Notes under the pieces: model-generated
What the model saw: only the letters and a program-made list of their open reading frames with translations
What the model was told of the DNA's origin: nothing
The model's database searches: none
Shown: piece by piece, positions 8,635 through 15,723 of the stretch
How the letters are laid out: each line of letters begins with the position of its first letter
Position numbering within the stretch: the stretch's first letter is position 1
Program-made: the position numbers and the translations under genes
NCBI GenBank assembly: GCA_002839245.1
Contig: PGXR01000018.1
Span: 1-26,851 of the forward strand
Direction: 5' to 3'
Source: Spirochaetae bacterium HGW-Spirochaetae-7
Lineage (GTDB): Bacteria > Spirochaetota > Spirochaetia > Treponematales > UBA12059
DNA length: 26,851 nt

Positions 8635-9495
8635 GGCGGCGCTCGTCCTGCGCTTCCGGCCGGTCCCGACGATCGCTCCCGCGACGATTAGTCCCATCGC
8701 CGCGGCCGACGTGGCCGACAGGGACTTTCCGCCGAACGCTACCAGGTTGAGCGTCGACAGCAGGGGCGTCAGGTAGGCCAGCGCGCCTATCGTCCGCGGA
8801 TCGCCGCGCTTGAGAGCCGCGTCCCAGGTATAGAACGCGCCTCCCATGGGGCCGATCCCGAGCATCAGCAGGAAAAAAGCCTCCCTGCCCGTCAGCGCGG
8901 GGAGTGCAATCGTTCCTGTGGACGCGAGGTCTCCCGCCGCCCACAGTCCCAGCGACAGGATGCCCGATACCAGGCAGAACAGCCCGACGGCGCCCGTCGG
9001 AAAGGCCGGCAGTCGTTTTGACAGCAGCGAGTAGCTCGCCCATACGAAAGCCGCCAGCGCCGCGAGCAGGTAGCCGGGCAGGCCTGAAGCGACGAGCGTC
9101 ATGCGGCCGCCGCTGACGACGAGCATTGCGCCCGCCAGTCCCAGCATCGCTCCGGCCACGTTCCTGGCCGAGAGCCTGTAGCCACGCAGATAGACCGGCG
9201 CAAGCACCACGATGAGCAGCGGCCAGAGGTAGTTGAGGATATTCACTTCAACTGCTGGCGCGAGGCGGAAGGCGGCGAACAGCAGGGCGTGATAGCCGAA
9301 TATGCCTCCGACGCCCACCGCAAGCGTCAGGGGCGGAATGCGCCAGTCGCGGACGCGTACCACGCCCACGAGGCCTCCGACGCACAGCGCCGCTCCGACA
9401 GCGAACAGTGGAGGCAAGCGGGAGGTGCCGGCACTGAGGAGGGCAAGGGAGCTCCAGATGACTATCGTGAACAGTGCAAGCGCGACCGATGCCAT
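8632..9495 (-). CDS. EamA/DMT-family transporter (second)
   Basis: A 287-residue transporter of the drug/metabolite superfamily with about ten membrane helices in two EamA repeats (roughly residues 5-135 and 145-280). Visible features are the FTIVIWSSLALLSAG first helix, a VNILNYLWPLLIVVLAPVYL segment closing the first repeat, and ALAYLTPLLSTLNLVAFGGKSL in the second repeat, ending in a basic RKRR tail. Substrate unknown; export of an amino acid or related metabolite is the usual family role. The ATG start is three bases after the stop of the aminotransferase-like gene upstream, so it is the last gene of that minus-strand run. It is clearly diverged from the neighbouring plus-strand EamA protein and is not a recent duplicate. 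Confidence 0.9.
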   Translation of the reverse strand: MASVALALFTIVIWSSLALLSAGTSRLPPLFAVGAALCVGGLVGVVRVRDWRIPPLTLAVGVGGIFGYHALLFAAFRLAPAVEVNILNYLWPLLIVVLAPVYLRGYRLSARNVAGAMLGLAGAMLVVSGGRMTLVASGLPGYLLAALAAFVWASYSLLSKRLPAFPTGAVGLFCLVSGILSLGLWAAGDLASTGTIALPALTGREAFFLLMLGIGPMGGAFYTWDAALKRGDPRTIGALAYLTPLLSTLNLVAFGGKSLSATSAAAMGLIVAGAIVGTGRKRRTSAA

Positions 9496-9498
9496 GGG

Positions 9499-10284
9499 CT
9501 AATCCCCTGCGCCCTTGGCCAGCGCCTTGGCCAACTTGGCAAGCTCGCCGTCGTCGAAGTCGGGCGGGATGACAGACGGGGCGTCCGGCCGGGGCGAAAC
9601 CAGTGCTCCTCCTTCCAGCGCGGCCTTGAAAAAGGCTTCGAGTCCGCCCGGGAAGGGCTTCGGGGAGAGGTATGGCCCACAGCGGTCGAAGAATTCCGCG
9701 AGACGCCTGTCAAACCGTGACCACAACGCCTCGCCGTAGCCTTCCCGAATCGCCGTCTGGAGGCTCGCGAGGCCGCGGGCGGCTGCCACGAGCGACTGTG
9801 CCGGTACCAGGTCCCCAGGCTCTCCAGCAAACAGGTCTTCGCTTCGTGCCATGACGCAGAACGGCGAAAACGGCCTGGGGCAGGGCAGGCGGGGGATGGC
9901 GACTTCCACGTCGTCGGGGACGGGAGCGAAAGGCCGTGCTACTACGACCGACGAGCCGGCGGAACCGGCATTCGCCGAGCCGACGATCCCCGCCGCCGCG
10001 GCCAGAGCGCGTTCCTCGCTGGAAAACAGCCTCAGCGCGACGAACCCAGGCCAGGTTTCGCGTATCGCACGCTCGAATCGCTTGTCGTACAGCCCGGGGT
10101 AGGGCCGTGTCAGTCCCTTGTCGGCCGCGTTGGCGGCGAAGGTGCGCGCGTGCCTGTCGCCGTCTCCCAGCATTCCCCGGCCGTCGTCCAACCAGAGGTC
10201 GAGGTAGCGGCGGCCGTCGGCGGCGTAGAGCCTGTTCCCGCGAGCCCGCCGTATCGGCGGCAGCAGCCTCAATAGATCATCCAT
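9499..10284 (-). CDS. Shortened class-III aminotransferase-like protein, no PLP lysine
   Basis: About 261 residues. ATG 10284 is chosen because GGAG lies five bases upstream; GTG 10290 in frame would give two more residues. The N-terminus (RGNRLYAADGRRYLDLWLDDGRGMLG) resembles the opening of class-III PLP aminotransferases, where 'G-x-x-L/Y-x-D-x-D-G-x-x-Y-x-D' precedes the first helix. The C-terminal third (FPGGLEAFFKAALEGGALVSP, then a short helix pair) resembles their small domain. Full-length members have about 420-450 residues. Here the central PLP-binding domain is mostly gone and no lysine sits in a D-E-x(n)-G-K context, so normal transamination is unlikely. The frame is intact with normal codon use, so it may be a retained non-enzymatic protein. 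It lies 12 bases after uvrD. The fold assignment is inference. Confidence 0.65.
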   Translation of the reverse strand: MDDLLRLLPPIRRARGNRLYAADGRRYLDLWLDDGRGMLGDGDRHARTFAANAADKGLTRPYPGLYDKRFERAIRETWPGFVALRLFSSEERALAAAAGIVGSANAGSAGSSVVVARPFAPVPDDVEVAIPRLPCPRPFSPFCVMARSEDLFAGEPGDLVPAQSLVAAARGLASLQTAIREGYGEALWSRFDRRLAEFFDRCGPYLSPKPFPGGLEAFFKAALEGGALVSPRPDAPSVIPPDFDDGELAKLAKALAKGAGD

Positions 10285-10296
10285 GGTCACTCCGAT

Positions 10297-12480
10297 TCAT
10301 TCCGAGACGATCTCGAGTTTGCCGGTAAATTTCGGAAAAAACTGCAATGTCCGGCCGGTCTCGAAGTGGACCGTCACGCAGACTCCCGCTTCTCCCGCAG
10401 GGGAGACCTTGATGATTCGCCCGGAGCCGTGGTCGTCATGGTATACCGAAGCCCCGGCCTTCCACTTGCCGGCGGCCTCGGCGGCGGACAGGTCGAGCTT
10501 GCCGCCGAACGGCCGCATCATTCCCTTTGGCACCTCGGCGAGGAAGCGCGACGGCTGGTAGTCCATTATCCTGCCACGGAACAGCCGCCGCCGGCAGTAC
10601 GTCAGGTGCAGCTCGTCCTTGGCCCGCGTCAGCGCGACGTAGAACAGGCGCCGCTGCTCCTCCAGTTCCTCGCCGTCGTCGTCGTCGCGGGGGAAAAGCC
10701 CTTGCTCCATGCCCGCTATTATGACGAGCCGGAACTCGAGCCCCTTGGTATTGTGCATCGTAATCAGGGTGACGGCATCCTGCCCCGCCTCGCCCGACGA
10801 CATCGCGCGGTCGAGCTCGACCGCCTCGAGGAAGGCCGACAGGCCGCTTCTGGTAGCCGGGTAGTCGCTTGCCGCGTTGACCAGCTCGTCCAGGTTGGAG
10901 ACCTTCTGCGAGCCGGCCACCTCGTCCTGGCCCTTGTGGTAATCGAGGAGACCGGACTCGCGCACCGCGTACTCGACAATGCCGGACAGCTGGTCTTCCT
11001 TTGACTTCGGCGCGGCCGCCGCGTTGGCGGAACGAGCCTCGCCCGGGCCATCGTCGTCGTCCGGCTCTGGAGCGCTCGGGCCGAGGCGGGCGGCAATGTT
11101 CTTCATGAGGGACGCGAAGGAAAAGAGCCCCGCCCGCGCCTTAGCCGATTTGGCCTGCGCCGCCTGGGCCGCGGCGACCAGGTCGCCTCCCGACGCGAAG
11201 CCCATCTCGACGACGGCCTCGAGGCTCGCGGCTCCTACGCCGCGCGGCGGCTTGTTGACCACGCGCCTGAAAGCCACCTCGTCCCGGCAGTTCGATGCGA
11301 GTGCCAGCAGCGCCAGCGCGTCCTTCACTTCCTCCCGTTCGTAGAAGCGCAGGGCGCCGACCAGGCGGTACGGGATGCCGGCCGCGGGAAAGGCACGCTC
11401 GAACGCGAGGCTCTGCGCGTTGGTGCGGTACAATACGGCGACGTCGGAGAACGAGCCGCCCTTGCGGACGTGGGCATCGACGACGCGGATGCAGTAGGCA
11501 GTCTCCTCGTCGTGGTCGCGCAGCACCGCGAGGACCGGCTTCTCGCCGCCCACCCGCGTCGCCCTGAGCGTCTTTCCGAGGCGACCTTCGTTGCGCTCGA
11601 CGACGCGGCTGGCTATGTCGAGGATGCTCTGGTACGAGCGGTAGTTCCTCTCCAGCTTGATGATGGCCGTTCCCGGAAAGACCTCGGGAAAGGACAGGAT
11701 GTTCTTTACCTCGGCGCCGCGGAAGCGGTAGATGCTCTGGTCGTCGTCCCCGACGACGCAGACATAGGCCGCAGGCCCAGCGAGCGCCTTCAGGAGCTCG
11801 AACTGCGCCACGTTGGAGTCCTGGTACTCGTCGACCAGGATGACGCGGAAGCGCGCGTGCGTACGCTCGCGAATGGCCTGTTCGCTCCCGAGGACGCGGA
11901 CCGGCAGGGAGATGAGGTCGCCGAAGTCGACGTTGCCGGTGGCGCGGAGCCGGCTCTCGTATTCGGCGTAGCGCCGGCGGAAGTCGTGCTCGTGGAAGCG
12001 GCGATCAAGCTCGGGCGAGTCGGGACGCAGGCCATAGTCCTTGGCGCGGGCAATAGCCTGCGCCAGCCTGGAGGCCTCCGGCCGCGACAGGTCGGGGAAG
12101 GCGGCGCGGGCGAGCGTCGTCGAATCGTCGTCGTCGTATATCGTGAAGTCCCTGTCGAGCCGGGCGGCCGCGGCGTTGCGCCTGAGGAACCAGGCGCCGA
12201 AGGAGTGGAAGGTCCGCAGGTTGGCGCGTGCGCAGGACGGTTCGATGGAACATGCGCGGTCGCGCATTTCGGCCGCGGCCTTGTTGGTGAAGGTGACGGC
12301 CAGGATGGATTCGGGGGAGAAGCCCCGCTCGCGTATCAACCAGGCAATCTTGGTCGTGATGACGCGCGTCTTGCCGGAGCCGGCGCCCGCAAGGATGAGG
12401 AGGTTGCCGGACTCGTGGAGCACCGCCTCCAGCTGTTCGGGATTGAGGCCCGACAGGTAGTCGGGGAGCCTAGCGGGCAC
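10297..12480 (-). CDS. UvrD/PcrA-type superfamily I DNA helicase
   Basis: A 3'-5' DNA helicase acting in nucleotide-excision and mismatch repair and in clearing protein blocks from DNA. The GTG start at 12480 overlaps the end of rimO by 11 bases. In order: Q-motif LNPEQLEAV, Walker A AGAGSGKT (residues 31-38), GTFHSFG-like motif (RTFHSFGAWFLRR), motif II VDEYQDSN (216-223), GDDDQSIYRFRGAE, motif IV LERNYRS, motif V TMHNTKGLEF, and motif VI VALTRAKDELHLTYCRRR. The C-terminus (from about residue 665, KWKAGASVYHDDHGSGRII) matches the Tudor-like RNA-polymerase-binding domain of PcrA/UvrD. Length 727 is usual. Three separate runs of four Asp residues occur within linker-like parts. The choice between the names uvrD and pcrA is left open. 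Confidence 0.93.
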   Translation of the reverse strand: MPARLPDYLSGLNPEQLEAVLHESGNLLILAGAGSGKTRVITTKIAWLIRERGFSPESILAVTFTNKAAAEMRDRACSIEPSCARANLRTFHSFGAWFLRRNAAAARLDRDFTIYDDDDSTTLARAAFPDLSRPEASRLAQAIARAKDYGLRPDSPELDRRFHEHDFRRRYAEYESRLRATGNVDFGDLISLPVRVLGSEQAIRERTHARFRVILVDEYQDSNVAQFELLKALAGPAAYVCVVGDDDQSIYRFRGAEVKNILSFPEVFPGTAIIKLERNYRSYQSILDIASRVVERNEGRLGKTLRATRVGGEKPVLAVLRDHDEETAYCIRVVDAHVRKGGSFSDVAVLYRTNAQSLAFERAFPAAGIPYRLVGALRFYEREEVKDALALLALASNCRDEVAFRRVVNKPPRGVGAASLEAVVEMGFASGGDLVAAAQAAQAKSAKARAGLFSFASLMKNIAARLGPSAPEPDDDDGPGEARSANAAAAPKSKEDQLSGIVEYAVRESGLLDYHKGQDEVAGSQKVSNLDELVNAASDYPATRSGLSAFLEAVELDRAMSSGEAGQDAVTLITMHNTKGLEFRLVIIAGMEQGLFPRDDDDGEELEEQRRLFYVALTRAKDELHLTYCRRRLFRGRIMDYQPSRFLAEVPKGMMRPFGGKLDLSAAEAAGKWKAGASVYHDDHGSGRIIKVSPAGEAGVCVTVHFETGRTLQFFPKFTGKLEIVSE

Positions 12481-13786
12481 GAGGGACCGCCTCGAGATCG
12501 ACGCCGCGCACCGCCTTTACGTGAACATCGACGACGTCGCCGGCCGACAGGCTTCCTCCGACGACGACCACGGAGCCGTCGACTTCGGGGGCGTTCATGT
12601 AGCCGCGGGCGATGGCGAGGTCCTCGCCTTCGATACGCTCCTCGACGAGGACCCGCTGGGCCGTGCCGACGAAACGCTCGAGCGCCAGCTCGGTGATGGG
12701 CCGCTGGGCTTCCTCAATCTCCTTCTTGCGCGCCACGGCAAGGCGCCTGGGAACCCGGCCCTTCATCGAGTAGGCCGGCGTGTCCTCCTCGCGGGAGTAG
12801 GCGAAAGCGCCGAGCCAGTCGACTCTGGCAGCCTCCTGGAAACGCATGAGCGCGGCGAAGTCGTCGTCAGTCTCGCCGGGAAAGCCGACCAGGAAGGTCG
12901 ACCGTATGACGGCCCCGGGCAGCGACGAGCGGATGTCGGCGAGCAGCGACAGGTAGGCGGCAGCGTCTCCCGAGCGGTTCATAGACCGGAGTATCGGCTC
13001 GGAAGCGTGCTGGAACGGCAGGTCGAAATATGGCAGTATCCGCGGGTCCCGGGTGCAGGCGTCAAGAAGCGCGCGGGGGAAGCGGTCAGGGTGGATGTAC
13101 AGCATCCGAACGCGCCAGTCGCCAGCCACCGACGAGAGTGACGAGAGTAGCTCGGGCAGCAGCGGCCTGCGCGCGCGGTCGAGGCCGTAGGAACCCAGGT
13201 CCTGCCCTATGAGGCATACCTCGAAAGCTCCGCCCGAGACGAGCTCGGCGAATTCGGCGGCCACGTCGTCGGGGTCGCGCGATGATATGTCTCCGCGTAT
13301 CAGGGGGATCGCGCAGAAGGAGCAGCGGTTGTTGCAGCCCTCGGCGATCTTGAGGTAGGCGGAACGGGGAAATCCCATCAGGGTTGAGCGGCGGGTGGGC
13401 GCGTAGGCTATGCGCTCGGGAGCGATGGTCTTGCGGTCTCCTGCCACGGCGGCAAGCGCGGCCTGGCCGACCAGCGACAGGTTGCCGTTGCCGAAGATTC
13501 CGTCAGCCTCGGCCATGTCGGCGCCCAGGACGTCGGAGTATCGTTGGGCGAGGCAACCGGCGACAAGGACTTTCTTCCCGGGATAGGCCGCCTTGACGGC
13601 CATCACCGCCTCGATGGACTCCTTCTTGGCGTCCTCTATGAAGCCGCAGGTGTTGACGATGACGAGCGCGGCGTCGGCCAGCCCGGCAGACTGCGTCCAG
13701 CCGTCCGAGACGAGTCTCGTGGCCATCTCCTCGGCGTCGACCTGGTTCTTGGCGCAGCCGTGGTTATCTATGTAGAAAGTGTTCAA
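12470..13786 (-). CDS. rimO: Ribosomal protein S12 methylthiotransferase RimO
   Basis: A radical-SAM enzyme that adds a methylthio group to an aspartate of ribosomal protein S12. A longer open frame exists upstream, but the family N-terminus (NTFYIDNHGCAKNQVDAEE) begins at the TTG at 13786, which overlaps the stop of the RodZ-like gene as TTGA; this gives 438 residues, the family norm. The N-terminal MTTase domain carries three Cys for the auxiliary cluster (C11, C47, C78). The radical-SAM core has C151-x3-C155-x2-C158 (CNNRCSFCAIP followed by LIRGDISSR). The C-terminus, from about residue 365, is a TRAM domain. GCAKNQVDAE favours RimO over MiaB, which has GCQMN. Translation is probably coupled to the upstream gene. 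Confidence 0.93.
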   Translation of the reverse strand: MNTFYIDNHGCAKNQVDAEEMATRLVSDGWTQSAGLADAALVIVNTCGFIEDAKKESIEAVMAVKAAYPGKKVLVAGCLAQRYSDVLGADMAEADGIFGNGNLSLVGQAALAAVAGDRKTIAPERIAYAPTRRSTLMGFPRSAYLKIAEGCNNRCSFCAIPLIRGDISSRDPDDVAAEFAELVSGGAFEVCLIGQDLGSYGLDRARRPLLPELLSSLSSVAGDWRVRMLYIHPDRFPRALLDACTRDPRILPYFDLPFQHASEPILRSMNRSGDAAAYLSLLADIRSSLPGAVIRSTFLVGFPGETDDDFAALMRFQEAARVDWLGAFAYSREEDTPAYSMKGRVPRRLAVARKKEIEEAQRPITELALERFVGTAQRVLVEERIEGEDLAIARGYMNAPEVDGSVVVVGGSLSAGDVVDVHVKAVRGVDLEAVPRAR

Positions 13787-14934
13787 TTGACATCGTAGAC
13801 GCCGAGGCTCCACAGCCCGTCGTCGGCCTGGACCCATCGAACCTGCTTGACGGCGACTTCGCCTGGCAAGCCCAGCTCCACGTCGGCGGTCTGGCCGCCC
13901 GATGCCTGTATCGTCAGCTTGCAGGCAGCGGCGTTGCTCGTCCACAGCTTTGCGGAGTTGTTGGCGGTGACGCTTATCTGATCACCCTTGTGGTAATAGC
14001 GCTCCTCGCGGTCGTGCCTGTCTATTTCGTGCCTGAACATGGCATAGTTGCGGAAAGTCACGTTGAGGACGAAGGGGTAGGGGCTGCGCTTACCGGAGAA
14101 CACGATCGATTCCTGTGTCGAGGGGCGATCGGGCGATGCGGTCATGCCTGCGCCTGGAACCGCGGCTGCCTGCGGTGACTCGCCGGCAGGCTTGAGCCCG
14201 GTCGCGTCGGCGCTCGTGGCTCTTGTGCCCGCGGGGATTGCCGAAGCCAGCGCCCCGACGGCGCTGAAGCGCAGGACTGCTCCGCGCGAAGCCTCGTTCT
14301 TCTGGAAATCCACGACGAATACGACGAGTTCTGGCTTGTTGTCCTTGTCGAGGTCTATCGACCCTTCCTCGCCAAGCATGAAACGGGACATCCCTACGGG
14401 GGTCTGGATGGAGATGCGGTCATCAATCTTGGCGACCGTGAGCCGATACGTATCGGCGCCGAAGGGGACGAGCACCGAATCGCCTTCATAGAGCCGCTTC
14501 TCGAAGCGCTGGCCGTCGAGAGAGTGCTGGACTGGAGCGGCCTTGGCCAAGGCCTTACCATCGTCGCTGTCTTTTGCACCGGAATTCCTTAATACCAGGA
14601 ACGACCCGAGGGCGAGCGCGACCACCAGCCCGGCGACCGCGAACGGCCATACCGGCATCCTCTTGGGCGCGAGCAGTTCCGTCAGGGGCACGGGTTGTTC
14701 CTGGATTCGTATTCCGCGGAAGGCCTGGACGATGGATCCCGACTCGAGTCCCAGGTACTCGGCGTAATTGCGGAGGAATCCGACTATGTAGGGCTCGCCG
14801 GGGAATACGGAGAAGTCTTCGTTCTCCATCGCGGTGATATAGCGTTTGGCGATATTGGTCTCGTCGGCGACGTATTCGATGCTTAGGCCGCGGGCTTCCC
14901 TGGCGGTTTTTAATTGATCTCCGATTGCGTTCAT
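13783..14934 (-). CDS. RodZ-like helix-turn-helix membrane protein (DUF4115 type)
   Basis: A 383-residue bitopic protein with the plan of RodZ, the MreB-binding cell-shape protein. A Cro/CI-type helix-turn-helix fills residues 3-70 (GDQLKTAREARGLSIEYVADET, then YITAMENEDF and YIVGFLRNYAEYLGL). A linker leads to a single membrane helix (about 94-115, VWPFAVAGLVVALALGSFLVL), and the rest is outside the cytoplasm. The C-terminal 100 residues (FVLNVTFRNYAMFRHEID, then ADVELGLPGEVAVKQVRW) resemble the DUF4115 beta domain. An extra beta-rich domain (about 140-230) lies between and carries a D194-x-D196-x-D198-N-x3-E202 loop, like a calcium site. The ATG start is 17 bases after the LolA-like stop. 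It could instead act in envelope signalling. Confidence 0.82.
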   Translation of the reverse strand: MNAIGDQLKTAREARGLSIEYVADETNIAKRYITAMENEDFSVFPGEPYIVGFLRNYAEYLGLESGSIVQAFRGIRIQEQPVPLTELLAPKRMPVWPFAVAGLVVALALGSFLVLRNSGAKDSDDGKALAKAAPVQHSLDGQRFEKRLYEGDSVLVPFGADTYRLTVAKIDDRISIQTPVGMSRFMLGEEGSIDLDKDNKPELVVFVVDFQKNEASRGAVLRFSAVGALASAIPAGTRATSADATGLKPAGESPQAAAVPGAGMTASPDRPSTQESIVFSGKRSPYPFVLNVTFRNYAMFRHEIDRHDREERYYHKGDQISVTANNSAKLWTSNAAACKLTIQASGGQTADVELGLPGEVAVKQVRWVQADDGLWSLGVYDVN

Positions 14935-14951
14935 GGATCTGGCGCCGCTCC

Positions 14952-15623
14952 CTAGTTTTCTGAACTGAAAAGGAAATTATTGTAAACGTTCGCCGAAGCC
15001 GGCGAATCATAGATGAACCTGGTGTCCTGTATGCCGCGGTCGAGCCTGATGTTGGTGAAATCATAGGTTATCGAGTCGCCGGCCAGCGTGACGCCTTCCA
15101 TCCTGCGGATCAGCAGGCGGGCGGGGTCTATCGACAGCACTATCGTCCTGAATCCCTCGGCGACGGTCAGCCTGGAAAGCATGAGGCGGATGACGCTTTC
15201 CGATTCCGATCCGGGCAGGGGGACCGGCGTCGGGCTGGATTCGTAAGTGACCGAGTAGTTGCGTCCAAGCATGCGCAGCCCCTCGCCGGTGGCCGCCGCC
15301 GCACCCGTAGTCGATCCGGTCTGCTGGCTCAGGATCGCGCGGAATTCCGGCACATAGATGACCAGGCTCTGTCCATCGTAGACGATCACCTGCGAGGCCG
15401 GTTGGGAAAAGTCCATGCGCATGAGGGAGGGTGCCTTGTAAATGACCGTGCCCGCCATCGCCTGCTTGCCGGCGAGGACGCTGACTTCCGCTTCGTAATC
15501 CTTCATCGTCGAATACTTTGCCGAGACGTCCTTGAAGAATTTGTCGGCTGTCAGTATATCCTGAGCAATTGCGGGCATAGCCGCGACCGCGGCCAGGAGG
15601 ATCATCGAATGGAGCATTTTCAC
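14952..15623 (-). CDS. LolA-like periplasmic outer-membrane lipoprotein carrier
   Basis: LolA-family proteins ferry lipoproteins across the periplasm to the outer membrane. The predicted protein has a signal peptide (KMLHSMILLAAVAAMPAIA, cleaved before QD) and then a LolA-type beta sheet: KYSTMKDYEAEVSV, MAGTVIYKAPSLMRMDFSQP, QVIVYDGQSLVIYVPE, and a later IDPARLLIRRMEGV strand pair. GTG 15623 is chosen as the start (about 223 residues). ATG 15647 is in frame, but it lies only about six bases after the predicted transcription start and has no ribosome site, while an AGG lies nine bases before the GTG. It heads a six-gene run (RodZ-like, rimO, helicase, aminotransferase-like, EamA). The C-terminal part is less conserved, so another MucB/LolA-fold role is possible. 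Confidence 0.82.
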   Translation of the reverse strand: MKMLHSMILLAAVAAMPAIAQDILTADKFFKDVSAKYSTMKDYEAEVSVLAGKQAMAGTVIYKAPSLMRMDFSQPASQVIVYDGQSLVIYVPEFRAILSQQTGSTTGAAAATGEGLRMLGRNYSVTYESSPTPVPLPGSESESVIRLMLSRLTVAEGFRTIVLSIDPARLLIRRMEGVTLAGDSITYDFTNIRLDRGIQDTRFIYDSPASANVYNNFLFSSEN

Positions 15624-15659
15624 GTCGAGCAACCTACCGTACTGCATGGATTCTACGAT

Positions 15660-15688
15660 ATAGTATCCGCTACCGGCTGAAATGACAA
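15660..15688 (-). promoter_or_regulatory. Sigma70-type promoter for the LolA-led operon
   Basis: On the minus strand: -35 TTGTCA (15688-15683, 5 of 6 matches to TTGACA), exactly 17 bases, then -10 TACTAT (15665-15660, 4 of 6). Transcription would start near 15653. No comparable promoter was seen in the later gaps of the run, all of which are 17 bases or less. Confidence 0.6.
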
Positions 15689-15700
15689 GCGATCGATTTC

Positions 15701-15723
15701 CCGACGGCGGGCATCGCCGCCGG
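15701..15723 (-). terminator. Hairpin after the TPR gene, possible terminator
   Basis: Arms CCGACGGCG (15701-15709) and CGCCGCCGG (15715-15723) form a nine-base-pair stem with one mismatch and a five-base loop, immediately after the stop codon of the TPR gene (15724). There is no U-run after it, so it may only be a partial terminator or mRNA-end stabiliser. It also sits just upstream of the LolA promoter. Confidence 0.4.

Noticed and set aside
7707..9495. Recent duplication producing the two convergent EamA genes
   Set aside because: The proteins share only family-level features and differ in nearly all segments, so they are old paralogues or independently acquired.
13787..13945. Upstream extension of the rimO frame to an earlier start
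   Set aside because: The extra residues are Arg-rich shadow of the RodZ-like gene, and the family N-terminus starts at the TTG at 13786.
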